The notes below the pieces were generated by a model. The model was not told the DNA's origin. It was given only the letters and a program-made list of their open reading frames with translations, and searched no databases. This document shows, piece by piece, positions 9,435-18,918 of a stretch of 64,000 bases of DNA (position 1 is its first letter; every line of letters begins with the position of its first letter). Source of the DNA: Methanomicrobiales archaeon (GTDB taxonomy: Archaea; Halobacteriota; Methanomicrobia; Methanomicrobiales; Methanospirillaceae). The translations under genes were made by a program, and so were the position numbers. The DNA lies in NCBI GenBank assembly GCA_022841205.1, contig JALHCK010000005.1:107851-171850 (forward strand). Reading direction: 5' to 3'.

Positions 9435-10106
9435 TCAGATACGCCTCGATGCCAGGAAACAGAGGAAGGCGAACAAAAGGATCATGGCAATGGCGGCCAG
9501 TCCGAGGGCGGTATTTGCAAAAAACAGGCGCAGGATAAGCTCAGATCCCAGTGCAAAGGCCAGGCATTCAACCGTTGAACCGATACCAACAGCAAGAAGA
9601 ATCTCTGCTGGAGAGAGCCCGGCCATGACCCCCACGATCGTTGCCCCCACCCCTCCTGTTCCCTGCAGGGGGAGCATGACAAAGACTGCCACTCCGGGGA
9701 TTCTCCACCGGGCGAGCCAGGGGTGCCGCTCCATGAACTCCCGGCCTGATACCAGCGTCCGGGTGATCCAGGGACCCAGGTAGGGGAACCGCTCCACCCG
9801 GTCAAGGTTCCAGACCATGAAGAGACTGGTGATGACATCGAGGTATGCCAGGGTTAAGGCCATCATCCACCACGGTATTCCGACCGCGATTCCCAGTGGG
9901 ATGAGTGATTCCTTTCCGGAAGGAGGAACGTAGTAGGCAAGCATCAGGCCGCCAAGGATCATTACGCGGTCGGCGGGCATGAGGAGGAACGAAAAGAAGA
10001 ATAACGCAAATCCCAGGAGAACCGGCAGGACCAGCCGGATTTGTGGTGAAACCCGTGGGAGGGGATACTTCCTGAGCCGGAGACGGTCAAAATCTGGAAG
10101 CCCCAT
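9435..10106 (-). CDS. Integral membrane protein, putative small multidrug export family
   Basis: A polytopic membrane protein of about 223 residues with roughly six hydrophobic segments. The central segment MLPLQGTGGVGATIVGVMAG resembles the Sm_multidrug_ex family (PF06695), whose transport role is only putative. The ATG at 10106 is chosen because a strong TATA box (10140-10151) sits about 40 bases upstream and would lie inside the gene if translation began at the upstream ATG at 10172. No partner gene is adjacent. Confidence 0.7.
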   Translation of the reverse strand: MGLPDFDRLRLRKYPLPRVSPQIRLVLPVLLGFALFFFSFLLMPADRVMILGGLMLAYYVPPSGKESLIPLGIAVGIPWWMMALTLAYLDVITSLFMVWNLDRVERFPYLGPWITRTLVSGREFMERHPWLARWRIPGVAVFVMLPLQGTGGVGATIVGVMAGLSPAEILLAVGIGSTVECLAFALGSELILRLFFANTALGLAAIAMILLFAFLCFLASRRI

Positions 10107-10139
10107 GCAGATCAGGGAAAAGCTATGGCAGGAAGGGGT

Positions 10140-10151
10140 TATATCTTTATA
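10140..10151 (-). promoter_or_regulatory. TATA box of the membrane protein gene
   Basis: The minus strand reads TATAAAGATATA. Its distance to the ATG at 10106 predicts a short leader of about 15 bases. Confidence 0.55.
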
Positions 10152-10328
10152 CGCGATCCGGGCTCTCTCCATCCAAAGGTCTTATTGGAGGCGGTTGTGG
10201 TTCCATCCGCGGTTCCGCATGGTTGAAGGCAGATCCAATTACAGGCGGACCAGGTGCAGGGAGAACTTTTATTTTACTGACAGGACGGCGGGCTTCCAGG
10301 GCCTGTACCGGGGACTCCACTCTTACGC

Positions 10329-11000
10329 CTATTCCGTGATCCAGCCCATCCTGACGTACCACTCGTACTCGTGTGCCCAGTTCTCCCGGTTTTCCATTAT
10401 CATCTCCCTGAAATATTCACGCCGTTGTAAAAGAGCCTCTTCCTGGTCGGGATACCGGTGCTCCCCCCGGATGGCCTGGACCAGCGTCCGCCCCAGGACA
10501 ACCGCGTCCTTCTCTGTACGGGGAAGAGCCCCCGGGTCCCGTCCCACCGCTGCTCCAACCCCCCCCACGGTTATGGCACCGAAGGACGAGAGGGCGTGGT
10601 TCATGTATTCTATCACCCGGTCGTGGTTGCTCCCGCCTGAAGTGCAGACCGAGCAGCCGAACTTGCCGGTAAACATCCGGCAGTGTATGGCATCGGCCAT
10701 CCGGTCGAACACCGCCTTCAGGGGGGCCGGGACCGAGTCGATGTAGTTTGGCGCACCAAGCACGATCCCATCGGCATCCATCATACGTTCAAAGAGATCG
10801 GGGAAGTCATCCAGGAGAACGCAGTCGCCGGTCTTATAACAGGAGTTGCATGCCGTGCAATACCCGATCCGGAGCGAGTAGACATCGACCAGTTCCGTCT
10901 CCGCTCCCTCCTCCCGTGCCCCCTGCAGCACGGCATTCACCAGCCGGAGCGTCCTGCTATCCTTCCCCCGGGGGCTTGCGTTGAGTCCGATAACCTTCAT
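10329..11000 (-). CDS. Iron-sulfur flavoprotein / NADPH-dependent FMN reductase family
   Basis: A flavodoxin-fold protein of about 223 residues. The N-terminus MKVIGLNASPRGKDSRTL is the FMN phosphate loop. It is followed by the compact cysteine motif C-x2-C-x2-C-x4-C (CTACNSCYKTGDC) that binds a 4Fe-4S cluster in archaeal Isf proteins, then LGAPNYIDSVPAPLKAVFDR. These proteins carry electrons, often linked to ferredoxin and oxidative stress responses in methanogens. The start is ATG at 11000; an in-frame ATG at 11009 adds three residues and cannot be excluded. The frame continues open a further kilobase upstream, but that part is antisense to the lipoprotein gene. Confidence 0.85.
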   Translation of the reverse strand: MKVIGLNASPRGKDSRTLRLVNAVLQGAREEGAETELVDVYSLRIGYCTACNSCYKTGDCVLLDDFPDLFERMMDADGIVLGAPNYIDSVPAPLKAVFDRMADAIHCRMFTGKFGCSVCTSGGSNHDRVIEYMNHALSSFGAITVGGVGAAVGRDPGALPRTEKDAVVLGRTLVQAIRGEHRYPDQEEALLQRREYFREMIMENRENWAHEYEWYVRMGWITE

Positions 11001-11352
11001 GGCAGCCATTTTACTACGGTGGAATCGGGGGTGAGCCGGAATAAAGGTGTCGATCCGGCTCCGCGGTTTTTCCAGCCAGCACACCATCAGCCCCGGTTCC
11101 GGTGGAAAACAGCAGCGGTTGGCCATCGATCGATTGCCACCAGGCTTTCGATCCTCGTTGCCGATCAACCCTTGGCGAGCCCGGGGGAATTCCCGGATCA
11201 TCCCCGCCCTCTTATAAGCCGGAAGGCCATCGTTTAGCCTTGCATTAGGAGTTGCAACGCCGGGTTTCTGGCGGGTGACCGGCCTTGTGAATGGAAAACG
11301 CCGTCTCCCCGGAACACCTGCATTGAAGTACCAGGAGAGCGTTGTCTCTCCT

Positions 11353-12078
11353 ATGAAGGTCATGGTTCTGCCGGCACTAATTGCAGTCCTCACCCTCTTC
11401 TCTGCGGGCTGCACCACCCTCCCTGACACATGTATCGACGGCTCGGGGACCATCGCGAGTGAGTCCCGCGATCCGGGTTTTTTCCATTCCGTAAACCTGG
11501 CCTTGCCGGCAACCCTTACCGTCCGGGAGGGGGACAGTGCCGGAGTCGTTGTCAAAGCCGATGCCAATGTCCTCCCCTTCATCACTACCACGGTGAAGGA
11601 TGGGACCCTGACCATCAGCCAGAACAGGCCATGCGTCCGGCCTTCCACCACCATCCAGGTAACGGCAGATGCCCCCACCGCGTTCCGGGAGCTTGCCATC
11701 CTCGGGGCCGGGGAGATCCAAAGCGATGGCGTCCTGCATAGCGATCGTCTTGCCTTAAAGATTACCGGGGCCGGCAGCCTAGATCTCGCGGTCGAGGCCG
11801 TAACCCTGTCGACCACGGTTACCGGGACCGGGAATGTCCGCCTTTCCGGCATTGCCGCAGACCACATCATTTCCCTGCCCGGTGCGGGGTCGGTCGATGC
11901 CCCCGGTCTCCAGACCAGCCGGACCTCAGTGAATATCCTTGGTTCCGGAAAAGCTCTGGTGGATGTGAGCGATTCGCTCACAGTGAAGATTACCGGGGCA
12001 GGCACGGTCCTATATACCGGAAACCCGGAGGTCAACCAGACCATTACCGGGGCCGGGAGCGTCAGGCATCGGGCCTGA
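11353..12078 (+). CDS. Lipoprotein with head GIN (DUF2807) beta-solenoid domain
   Basis: An exported protein of 241 residues. The signal peptide ends in a lipobox, LFSAGC, so the mature protein is probably lipid anchored. The rest matches the putative auto-transporter adhesin head GIN domain: short strands punctuated by G-[AT]-G turns (LGAGEI, ITGAGSL, VTGTGNV, LPGAGSV, ILGSGK, ITGAGT, ITGAGS), typical of a right-handed beta solenoid. It could bind surfaces or polymers; no ligand can be inferred. The ATG at 11353 is preferred over the upstream in-frame ATG at 11275 because it begins the signal peptide. Confidence 0.8.
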   Translation: MKVMVLPALIAVLTLFSAGCTTLPDTCIDGSGTIASESRDPGFFHSVNLALPATLTVREGDSAGVVVKADANVLPFITTTVKDGTLTISQNRPCVRPSTTIQVTADAPTAFRELAILGAGEIQSDGVLHSDRLALKITGAGSLDLAVEAVTLSTTVTGTGNVRLSGIAADHIISLPGAGSVDAPGLQTSRTSVNILGSGKALVDVSDSLTVKITGAGTVLYTGNPEVNQTITGAGSVRHRA

Positions 12079-12088
12079 CCGCTCATAA

Positions 12089-12883
12089 TTATTTCTTCAG
12101 GTCAAAGACAAAGCGGCCGATGCCCGGAGCGATCCACCCGCACCGGCGGTGGAAAAGGACGGTGTAACCGGTCCCCTCGAAATCGCCGATTATCCTTTCG
12201 ACCTGGCGGTCTCCCTTGAAGGTATAGAAATGCAGTACCCCCCCGCTCCGGACCAGCGGAGTAAGGGTGGCGAGGATTTCATCCCTCCCGTAGGGGGTAG
12301 GGCAGATAACGCGGTCAAACGGGCCTTCCTCCGGCAGAGTGAGCCCGAAGGCATCAGAGGCAAGAATGCTGACCCGTTCCTCCACGCGGTTCAGGGCGAG
12401 GTTTTCCCGGAGCCACCGCACCGCTGCAGGGTTGTTCTCGACCGCAGTTACCAACGCTCCCCGGTCTGCTGCCGGAATGACAAACGGACCAACACCGCAG
12501 AACGGAACCAGCACCCGCTCTCCTGCCTCAACCTGCAGGGCGACCCGCTGGTGCTCGGTGAAGAGCCGCCCGGTAAAGAATACTTCAGAGAGATCCAGCC
12601 GGTACCGGTACCCGGACTCGCGGTGCTCGGTGACCGTTGAGCTCCCGACCAGGAACTCGTAGCGGGGGACCCGCTCATCATGCCTGACCGGCGATTCCTT
12701 GGCAAGGACTGTCCGGATGTTCCGGCGAAGCGACAGGACGCCAAGAGCTATATCCTGACGGAACTCCGCAAGTTCCGGGGGTACGACCACCACGGCGATG
12801 TCCCCGATGACATCGAAGCTGTCACGGATGTAGCGCTGCTTCTCATCGGGAATAATTCCGGCAAGCAGGGTTCGGAGGTTCAT
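12089..12883 (-). CDS. Trm5/TYW2-like class I methyltransferase
   Basis: A 264-residue S-adenosylmethionine-dependent methyltransferase of the Met-10+ type (tRNA m1G37 or wyosine-related). Features seen are FDVIGDIAVV near residue 23, the FFTGRLFTEHQRVA segment equivalent to the family's substrate-binding stretch, and the SAM loop VPFCGVGPFVIPAA followed by an acidic-ribose motif (VTAVENNPAAVRWL) and NLALN. The usual NPP-like catalytic tetrad is replaced by CPTPYG, and the D-x-F-A-G-V-G-P motif lacks its first Asp, so it is a divergent member; a tRNA substrate is inferred from family only. Confidence 0.75.
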   Translation of the reverse strand: MNLRTLLAGIIPDEKQRYIRDSFDVIGDIAVVVVPPELAEFRQDIALGVLSLRRNIRTVLAKESPVRHDERVPRYEFLVGSSTVTEHRESGYRYRLDLSEVFFTGRLFTEHQRVALQVEAGERVLVPFCGVGPFVIPAADRGALVTAVENNPAAVRWLRENLALNRVEERVSILASDAFGLTLPEEGPFDRVICPTPYGRDEILATLTPLVRSGGVLHFYTFKGDRQVERIIGDFEGTGYTVLFHRRCGWIAPGIGRFVFDLKK

Positions 12884-12951
12884 CAGTCAGGAAAGATTCT
12901 CTCTTCCAACCACATAAATGGCTCCCGGGACAGGGACCTGCCCCATTCCAA

Positions 12952-13542
12952 TCAGAACCGCTCCAGCCGTTCGAACCCGGGCGGGGGTGCACACGAGCGT
13001 TCCCGGATGGAAAGCACAACCGATCCTGCCAGGGCGATTAACCCTGCACAAACCAACACGGCCCCGATGATCCTGACGATAGCCAGGCTCGAGAGGCGGG
13101 GTGAGAAGAGGATCAGGGCACCAAGAGCCGCAAGTACGATCCCGCCGGTTGCCGATACCAGCCGCCGGATATCGGGACCAGGACGGAATATTGCCGATAT
13201 TGTCCCGGAAAGCCCGGCGATTATCAGTATAATCCCGAGGAGAACTGCGGCAAACGCCCCGATCAGCCCCGGATCGGTGAAGGAGAGGATGGAGAGCAGC
13301 ACGGCACATGCTCCGAGGAAGAGTGGGATGACAAAGAGCATTCCGCCCGACCTTGAGAGCAGCCAGGCACCGATGAAGAGGCCTATCCCGGCGATAAAGG
13401 CCAGTATCCCGAACAGGAAGGCCACTATCCGGAGCGAACCCTCCGGGAAAAGGAAAAGGATTCCCCCCAGCACAATTAAGATTACTCCTGCCACCAGCGA
13501 TGGTCTCCAGGACTCTGTGCCGCAGGACATCCGGAATGCCAT
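12952..13542 (-). CDS. HdeD-like (DUF308) membrane protein
   Basis: A 196-residue protein with six predicted membrane helices, each starting from short glycine-rich turns (LVAGVILIVLGGILFLFP, GILAFIAGIGLFIGAWLL, LLGIILIIAGLSGTISAI and others), the internal three-helix duplication typical of the HdeD/DUF308 family. In enterobacteria HdeD is linked to acid resistance; in archaea the function is unknown. It lies 68 bases upstream of the Trm5-like gene on the same strand and may share a transcript. An internal ATG at 13530 is an alternative start. Confidence 0.8.
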   Translation of the reverse strand: MAFRMSCGTESWRPSLVAGVILIVLGGILFLFPEGSLRIVAFLFGILAFIAGIGLFIGAWLLSRSGGMLFVIPLFLGACAVLLSILSFTDPGLIGAFAAVLLGIILIIAGLSGTISAIFRPGPDIRRLVSATGGIVLAALGALILFSPRLSSLAIVRIIGAVLVCAGLIALAGSVVLSIRERSCAPPPGFERLERF

Positions 13543-13811
13543 GCAGAGAAGTGAACTGCCAGGGAGAAAAAGGGTGCGGGCAGGTTTGGCCTGATGAAAG
13601 GGTTGGAGAACGGGAAGCGGGTGGTGAGGAATTTCATTTTTCCTGCACTCCCTGGCAATTTCTCTCTCCCGTTGATTTAACCGGGTGCTATCAGTTTTGT
13701 GAATTTCTCCTGCAGAAAACCGATAGGAATCATTTATCCCCTTTCAGAACCAGGAGAGAATTATCTAATGGTGCCGTTTCCCCGGTCACCGAACGATCAG
13801 GGAGTTATACC

Positions 13812-14279
13812 GTGTTCCTTTCAAAGATCCTCTTTGCCACCGATTTTTCCGGGACGTCTCTCGATGCACGGGATGCTGTATTCGACCTGAAGGACGCGGG
13901 ATGCCATGAAGTAGTCCTCCTGCATGTCCTTGACCCCGGGCAGGTCGAAGAAGTGCTTGCCGAGCCGTCTGGTATGACCCATCCTTCCGGGATCTATGAT
14001 CGGACTATCGCGGCCAGGAAGGAAAGAAACGCACGGGAAAAACTTGACGAATGGAAGATCGTCCTGGAAGAGCGGGGGTTTTTCGTCCGGACCCGCCTGG
14101 TCTCCGGGGATCCGGCAACCGGGATCAACCGCATCGCCCATGCTGAACAGGCAGGCCTGATCGTGATCGGTTCTCATGGGCTCCGGAACCTGCGTGACCG
14201 CCTGCTTGGGACCGTCTCGGCACACGTCATCAGTCACGCAACCCGCCCGGTGCTGGTGATCCGGCGGCAGGAACTATGA
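13812..14279 (+). CDS. Universal stress protein (UspA family)
   Basis: A 155-residue cytoplasmic protein of the usual Usp length. It begins with KILFATDFSG and ends with the ATP-binding signature G-x2-G-x9-G-[ST] (GSHGLRNLRDRLLGTVS) and RPVLVIRR. Members of this branch bind ATP and dimerise; the exact role is unknown. The GTG at 13812 is selected because it begins the conserved first strand and follows an AGGGAG ribosome binding site; longer in-frame versions add unrelated sequence. Confidence 0.88.
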   Translation: MFLSKILFATDFSGTSLDARDAVFDLKDAGCHEVVLLHVLDPGQVEEVLAEPSGMTHPSGIYDRTIAARKERNAREKLDEWKIVLEERGFFVRTRLVSGDPATGINRIAHAEQAGLIVIGSHGLRNLRDRLLGTVSAHVISHATRPVLVIRRQEL

Positions 14280-14435
14280 CCGGGCCCTTCATGTCACGTG
14301 GATTTTGATACCAGCCTTTCCATAGAACGCCATAAGCGTTCCCGTGCTCCCACCTGATCCATCCCCGGATATGTTAAGGACCCCGGGTTGTATCAGTGAG
14401 CATCCCGCATCATTGCATCAATCTGAAGCTTATTA

Positions 14436-14450
14436 TTAGGGCAACCCTAA
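14436..14450 (+). promoter_or_regulatory. Perfect 6-3-6 palindrome, probable MarR operator
   Basis: The sequence TTAGGGCAACCCTAA is a perfect inverted repeat that overlaps an A/T-rich TATA-like segment (about 14428-14438) and lies 20 bases before the MarR start. Binding here would block promoter access, so autoregulation of the marR-lon unit is the simplest reading. Confidence 0.65.
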
Positions 14451-14469
14451 CTAATTACAGGCAGAGATT

Positions 14470-14886
14470 ATGGACGCGGAGGAACAGTTACTGGCCGCAC
14501 TGGATCAGCTGATCAGGATGCGAAATGATACGTCTTCTGCGATCCTCTCTGAATGCGGGATTCCCGATATCACGGTGAAACAGATCAGATATCTGAAGAC
14601 CATCGATGAACATGGCGAGGTGACGTTTTCACGGTTTGCCGAGATCACGAAAACTTCGAAGCCCACCATCACCGAGCTGATCAACCGGTTCGAGAGCATG
14701 GAGTGCGTCTACCGGGAGCGATCCCCCCGTGACAGGAGAGTCATTTTTATCCGGCTCACCGAGAAAGGCCAGAAGATCGCCCGGGCTGACAAGGATGCAC
14801 TCTCCATGCTCATCAGGCAGATGAGGGAATCCCTCGATGATGATGACTTTGACATTTTTGTGAAGATCATCAGGAAGGTCAGGTAA
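14470..14886 (+). CDS. MarR-family transcriptional regulator
   Basis: A 138-residue winged helix-turn-helix protein of typical MarR size. The recognition region is visible as FSRFAEITKTSKPTITELIN, the wing as YRERSPRDRRVIFIRLTEKG, and terminal helices would form the dimer interface. It lies 50 bases before lon on the same strand, and a perfect palindrome overlaps its promoter, so it probably represses itself and lon. The effector cannot be inferred. Confidence 0.88.
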   Translation: MDAEEQLLAALDQLIRMRNDTSSAILSECGIPDITVKQIRYLKTIDEHGEVTFSRFAEITKTSKPTITELINRFESMECVYRERSPRDRRVIFIRLTEKGQKIARADKDALSMLIRQMRESLDDDDFDIFVKIIRKVR

Positions 14887-14936
14887 ACCAGGAAAGGAAC
14901 CCGGCATCACAACACACCCGTCAAGGATCACAGGCT

Positions 14937-17318
14937 ATGTTTGGATTCAGCACCCCAAAGAACCAGGAATTCCTCGTCATACCCCTCACCGGGGTCGTGG
15001 TCTTTCCAAAGACCCGGACAAAGCTGGACGTAGAAAAATCTATCGGCGAAGCACTGGCCGCTGCACTTTCGGAGGGCAGTTCTGCAGAAGCGATCACGAT
15101 TGCAAAGTACGATGATTCCGGAGAGCTTCCTGCATCTCTCTCCCCGGTTGGATGCATCGTGAAGGTGATGGTTTCCGAGCCTGCCGATGAAGGGTACGTG
15201 ATCGATGTCCTGGCCTGCCAGAAAGCCAGGGTATCAGGGGTGAACGAGCGGGACGGCCGGTTCTATGCGGCCTGCACCCCGTTCCCCGACCGGCAGGACC
15301 TCGATGAACCGATGAGGAAAGCACTCCTCACCGAGATCCGGGCGATCATTCACGACATCAGCAGCCATTTCAAAGGAGCTGGGCATTTCACCCACTCCAT
15401 CGATGCAATGGAATCGGTCGACCAGGTCATCGGGTACATCCTGCTGTTTGCACCCGTTGCCACCAGTGAGAAGCAGGCCATCCTCGAGACCGAATCGGCC
15501 CGCGAACGGGGCCGGATGTTCCTCGATCTTCTCGAAAAGGTCAGGGAACAAATCAACTTCCGGGTCGAAATGGTCCAGAAAGTCTCCGAGAAGGTGAGCA
15601 AATCAAACCGCGAGGCGATGCTCCGGGAGCAGCTGAAGCTGATCCAGGATGAGCTGAACGAGTGCGACGGGGTGTCATCCGAAGGCGCAGGCTACCGGGA
15701 GCGGATCGAACAGTCAAGGATGCCTGAAGAGGTCCGGAAGAAGGCGCTCACTGAGGCCCGGAAACTGGAGGCCAACGGAGGGCAGAACCATGAGAGCCAC
15801 ATCATCCGGAACTACCTGGATCTGCTCCTCGATCTCCCCTGGGTGACGGATGAGAAGGCCACGGTCGATATCGTGGAAGCCCGGAGGGTGCTAGATGCCA
15901 ACCACACCGGGCTTGAAAAGGTGAAGGAGCGGATCATCCAGCACCTTGCCGTGATGAAGCTGAAGCACGAGAAGCAGGGGTCGATCCTGCTCTTTTCCGG
16001 GCCGCCCGGGACCGGGAAGACCAGCCTTGGCAAGAGCATCGCCGATGCCCTTGGCCGGAAGTACGTCCGGATCAGCCTCGGAGGAGTCCGTGATGAGGCA
16101 GAGATCAGGGGGCACCGGAGGACCTATGTCGGGGCCCTTCCCGGACGGATCATCCAGGGGATAAAACGGGCCGGGGTGAAGAATCCGGTCTTTATCCTGG
16201 ACGAGGTCGATAAGCTCGGCTTCTCCCAGCTCGGCGACCCGGCAAGCGCCCTCCTCGAAGTCCTCGATCCGGAGCAGAACAGCACGTTCTCGGACCACTA
16301 CCTCGAAGTACCCTATGACCTCTCTGAGGTGCTGTTCATCGCGACGGCGAATACCACCGCCACGATCCCACCTCCGCTCCTTGACCGGATGGAGCTGATC
16401 GAGATCTCCGGATACACGAAGAACGAGAAGTTCTCCATCGCCAGGAACCATCTCATCCCTGCAACGCTGGATGAGCACGGGCTTGATGCCGGAAGCCTCG
16501 TGATCGAGGACGATGCCCTGAAAGGGATCATCGGGAGGTATACCCGCGAGGCCGGAGTCCGGTGGCTGAAGAAGCAGATCGCCCAGATAGCCCGGTATGC
16601 TTCGGAAAAGATCGTCTCGGGGACTGTTAAAAAGCCGTTCATCGTTTCCGAGGGGATGCTGGATACCATTCTCGGGAGGGAAGTGGTCCGCACTGAATCT
16701 GCACGGAAGGTCGGGATTCCCGGAGTGGTTACGGGGCTTGCCTGGACCCCGGTTGGGGGAGAGATCCTCTTTATCGAGGGTACCGCCATGCCGGGAAAAG
16801 GGAACCTCACCCTCACCGGGCAGCTTGGTGACGTGATGAAGGAGTCGGCCACCATCTCCATGAGCCTGATCCGTTCACGGCTGGCCTACCAGGCGACCGG
16901 GTTTGACTTTATCGCCAGTGATGTCCATATCCACGTGCCGTCCGGGGCAACGCCCAAGGATGGCCCTTCAGCAGGGATCGCCCTCTTTACAGCGCTCGCC
17001 TCCCTTGTCACAGGGACGACAGTCGACCCGAAGACGGCCATGACCGGGGAGATAACACTCTCCGGAACGATCCTTCCGGTCGGTGGTATAAAAGAGAAGG
17101 TGATCGCCGCTCACCGGGCAGGGATCCGGACGGTGCTCCTTCCAAGCGAAAACCGTCGTGATCTCGAGGATGTTCCCGGGGAAGTCCGTGACGAGATCCG
17201 GTTTGTCTTTGTGGAAACGATCAACCAGGTGCTCAAGGAGGCGCTCGGGATCGAACTCCAGGAGGCAATGTTGCCTTTCCCGGTGAGGAACCGCGCCATC
17301 CCGGTTGGGAACATCTGA
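14937..17318 (+). CDS. lon: ATP-dependent protease Lon, bacterial LonA type
   Basis: A 793-residue soluble protease that degrades unfolded or regulatory proteins. It has an N-terminal LAN substrate-binding domain (about 10-200), a coiled stretch, an AAA+ module with Walker A GPPGTGKTS at 355-363 and Walker B VFILDEVDKL, and a C-terminal protease with PKDGPSAG (catalytic Ser678) and GGIKEK (Lys721), the 43-residue spacing of E. coli Lon. There is no membrane segment, so it is LonA rather than the membrane-bound LonB usual in archaea, implying an origin by transfer from bacteria. It follows the MarR gene and ends at a T-tract. Confidence 0.95.
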   Translation: MFGFSTPKNQEFLVIPLTGVVVFPKTRTKLDVEKSIGEALAAALSEGSSAEAITIAKYDDSGELPASLSPVGCIVKVMVSEPADEGYVIDVLACQKARVSGVNERDGRFYAACTPFPDRQDLDEPMRKALLTEIRAIIHDISSHFKGAGHFTHSIDAMESVDQVIGYILLFAPVATSEKQAILETESARERGRMFLDLLEKVREQINFRVEMVQKVSEKVSKSNREAMLREQLKLIQDELNECDGVSSEGAGYRERIEQSRMPEEVRKKALTEARKLEANGGQNHESHIIRNYLDLLLDLPWVTDEKATVDIVEARRVLDANHTGLEKVKERIIQHLAVMKLKHEKQGSILLFSGPPGTGKTSLGKSIADALGRKYVRISLGGVRDEAEIRGHRRTYVGALPGRIIQGIKRAGVKNPVFILDEVDKLGFSQLGDPASALLEVLDPEQNSTFSDHYLEVPYDLSEVLFIATANTTATIPPPLLDRMELIEISGYTKNEKFSIARNHLIPATLDEHGLDAGSLVIEDDALKGIIGRYTREAGVRWLKKQIAQIARYASEKIVSGTVKKPFIVSEGMLDTILGREVVRTESARKVGIPGVVTGLAWTPVGGEILFIEGTAMPGKGNLTLTGQLGDVMKESATISMSLIRSRLAYQATGFDFIASDVHIHVPSGATPKDGPSAGIALFTALASLVTGTTVDPKTAMTGEITLSGTILPVGGIKEKVIAAHRAGIRTVLLPSENRRDLEDVPGEVRDEIRFVFVETINQVLKEALGIELQEAMLPFPVRNRAIPVGNI

Positions 17319-17342
17319 ACCGCCCCTCCCGGCTCTTTTTTT
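17319..17342 (+). terminator. T-tract terminator after lon
   Basis: A GC-rich segment followed by seven T residues (17336-17342) lies directly after the lon stop codon, the usual form of archaeal intrinsic termination. Confidence 0.5.
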
Positions 17343-17511
17343 CCATCGTCCCGGGGTAGAGAGCAGCAAGAAGGATAACGGCCCGTTTTCTGAGTTATGG
17401 GTGAAGAGGTTGAAAGAAACCCGGAAACTGACACCAGCTGCGGGATGAGGCCCTCAAATGGCAGCAAGAACACCCATGCCTGAAGAGCCAGGGAAACGAT
17501 GGAGGGTTGCA

Positions 17512-18918
17512 CTAGGTAAAAGCCTTCTCCCAGCCTTCCCATCGCCTGTATGATCCCCGGATGAACAGGTATGCCGGGAAAAGCAGTCCTGCACTCCCGA
17601 AGGCGTACAGGGTATTGATCGATGCTGCACCGATCAGGCCGAGAACGACCGGCCCGATAAGGAGCATCGATGCGGCAAGCACCCGCACGTCATAGACCAT
17701 CACCGCTGGCCAGAGCCCGGTCAGCCAGACCATGACCGATGCAGCGTAGACGGAGATCGAGAGGGCAAGGGCTGCTGCCGGAAGAAGACTCCCGTAGTCC
17801 CCGGAGGCGACAGCCCCGGCCAGTACCGCCACCAGGGTCAGGGGCTGCAGGAGCAGGAACGTTACAAGCTTGCTCCGGATGAGGTCCGCGGTGCCCAGTG
17901 GGAGGAAGGTATAACCGGCAATGGCATCGAATTCGGTGACCCAGGTATAGATAGTGGCGCCGATTACCCCGACCACCCCGGCAAAGTTTATCAGGAGCGG
18001 GGTATCCGGCAGCACCCGGGCTAGCACTACCAGGGTTACCCAGATGAGAGCGAGAGGGAGGCCGAAGGAGAAAATGGGCTGGCCGACCAGCCCGCCGCTT
18101 CTCCGGAGGTCGAGGAGGTCTTTTGCCACCGTCGGGCCGGAGCGCAGCCGGGAGAGGCGGGAGGCCAGGGGCGTGAACCGGTCGGGGAAGTGCTTCTCAC
18201 TCCCGGGGAACTCGGTGGTCATGAAGAGGATGGCGATGGCAAACGGGACGGCAATCGCGGCCAGGGAATACAGCAGCAGCACCGGCGTGAAGGCCCGGGA
18301 GAGGGCATAGGGGGGAAAGAGATAAGCCGGATCAACGGTCCCGGTCAACAGGAGGAGTGTGGCCAACAAAACACCGGCGGCCACTATTCCTGCCAGGAGC
18401 AGTATCGACCGGGTATACATCGTGGAGAGGAAGAAGACCACTGCAAGACCGGTTAGAAACGAGAGGGTAAGCGTGAGCGAAACGGTGCCGATCGTGGAGA
18501 ATGTGATGCCTGACCATGGAGCGGCAAGCACAATTCCGCTGATGAAGGGCAGGACCCAGAGGACGAAGTAGTAGACCGTGTCCTTAACCACAAATACGGT
18601 GAATATCCGGCGGTCGGAGAGTGGGAGGTTTCGCGAAGAGTAGGCGAGCAGGCTTGCCTGTCCGAACCGGCGGTTCATCACTTCCTGTCCAAGCAGGCCG
18701 AAACCGCCGACCATGACCCCGAGCAGGACGAACTGGGCATGCACGGTGAACGAGAGGGCCGGGCCGGGGATGATCTCGCAAAGGAAGGGGAGGGCCAGGG
18801 AACCCATGAAGGTGATGATCCCGATCAGCACAGGGAAGAGGGCGAAACTGAGATTGCCGAATATGGTGGCATGGAGCCGCCACTCCTCCTTCATCATGGC
18901 AAAGAACAGGTCACGCAT
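17512..18918 (-). CDS. ABC-2 type transporter permease
   Basis: A large integral membrane protein of about 468 residues with around twelve hydrophobic segments and no ATPase motifs. It is the membrane partner of the ATPase gene just upstream: the ATG at 18918 overlaps the ATPase stop codon in ATGCGTGA, which couples their translation. The first residues MRDLFFAMMKEEWRLH are typical of ABC-2 permeases, with an amphipathic start before the first helix. The pair probably exports a substrate, which the sequence does not identify. Confidence 0.8.
   Translation of the reverse strand: MRDLFFAMMKEEWRLHATIFGNLSFALFPVLIGIITFMGSLALPFLCEIIPGPALSFTVHAQFVLLGVMVGGFGLLGQEVMNRRFGQASLLAYSSRNLPLSDRRIFTVFVVKDTVYYFVLWVLPFISGIVLAAPWSGITFSTIGTVSLTLTLSFLTGLAVVFFLSTMYTRSILLLAGIVAAGVLLATLLLLTGTVDPAYLFPPYALSRAFTPVLLLYSLAAIAVPFAIAILFMTTEFPGSEKHFPDRFTPLASRLSRLRSGPTVAKDLLDLRRSGGLVGQPIFSFGLPLALIWVTLVVLARVLPDTPLLINFAGVVGVIGATIYTWVTEFDAIAGYTFLPLGTADLIRSKLVTFLLLQPLTLVAVLAGAVASGDYGSLLPAAALALSISVYAASVMVWLTGLWPAVMVYDVRVLAASMLLIGPVVLGLIGAASINTLYAFGSAGLLFPAYLFIRGSYRRWEGWEKAFT

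Noticed and set aside
11001..12086. Long open frame on the minus strand continuing upstream of the iron-sulfur flavoprotein start
   Set aside because: It is antisense to the GIN-domain lipoprotein gene, has Arg/Ser/Pro-rich unnatural composition, and no family features; it is a mirror of the real gene.
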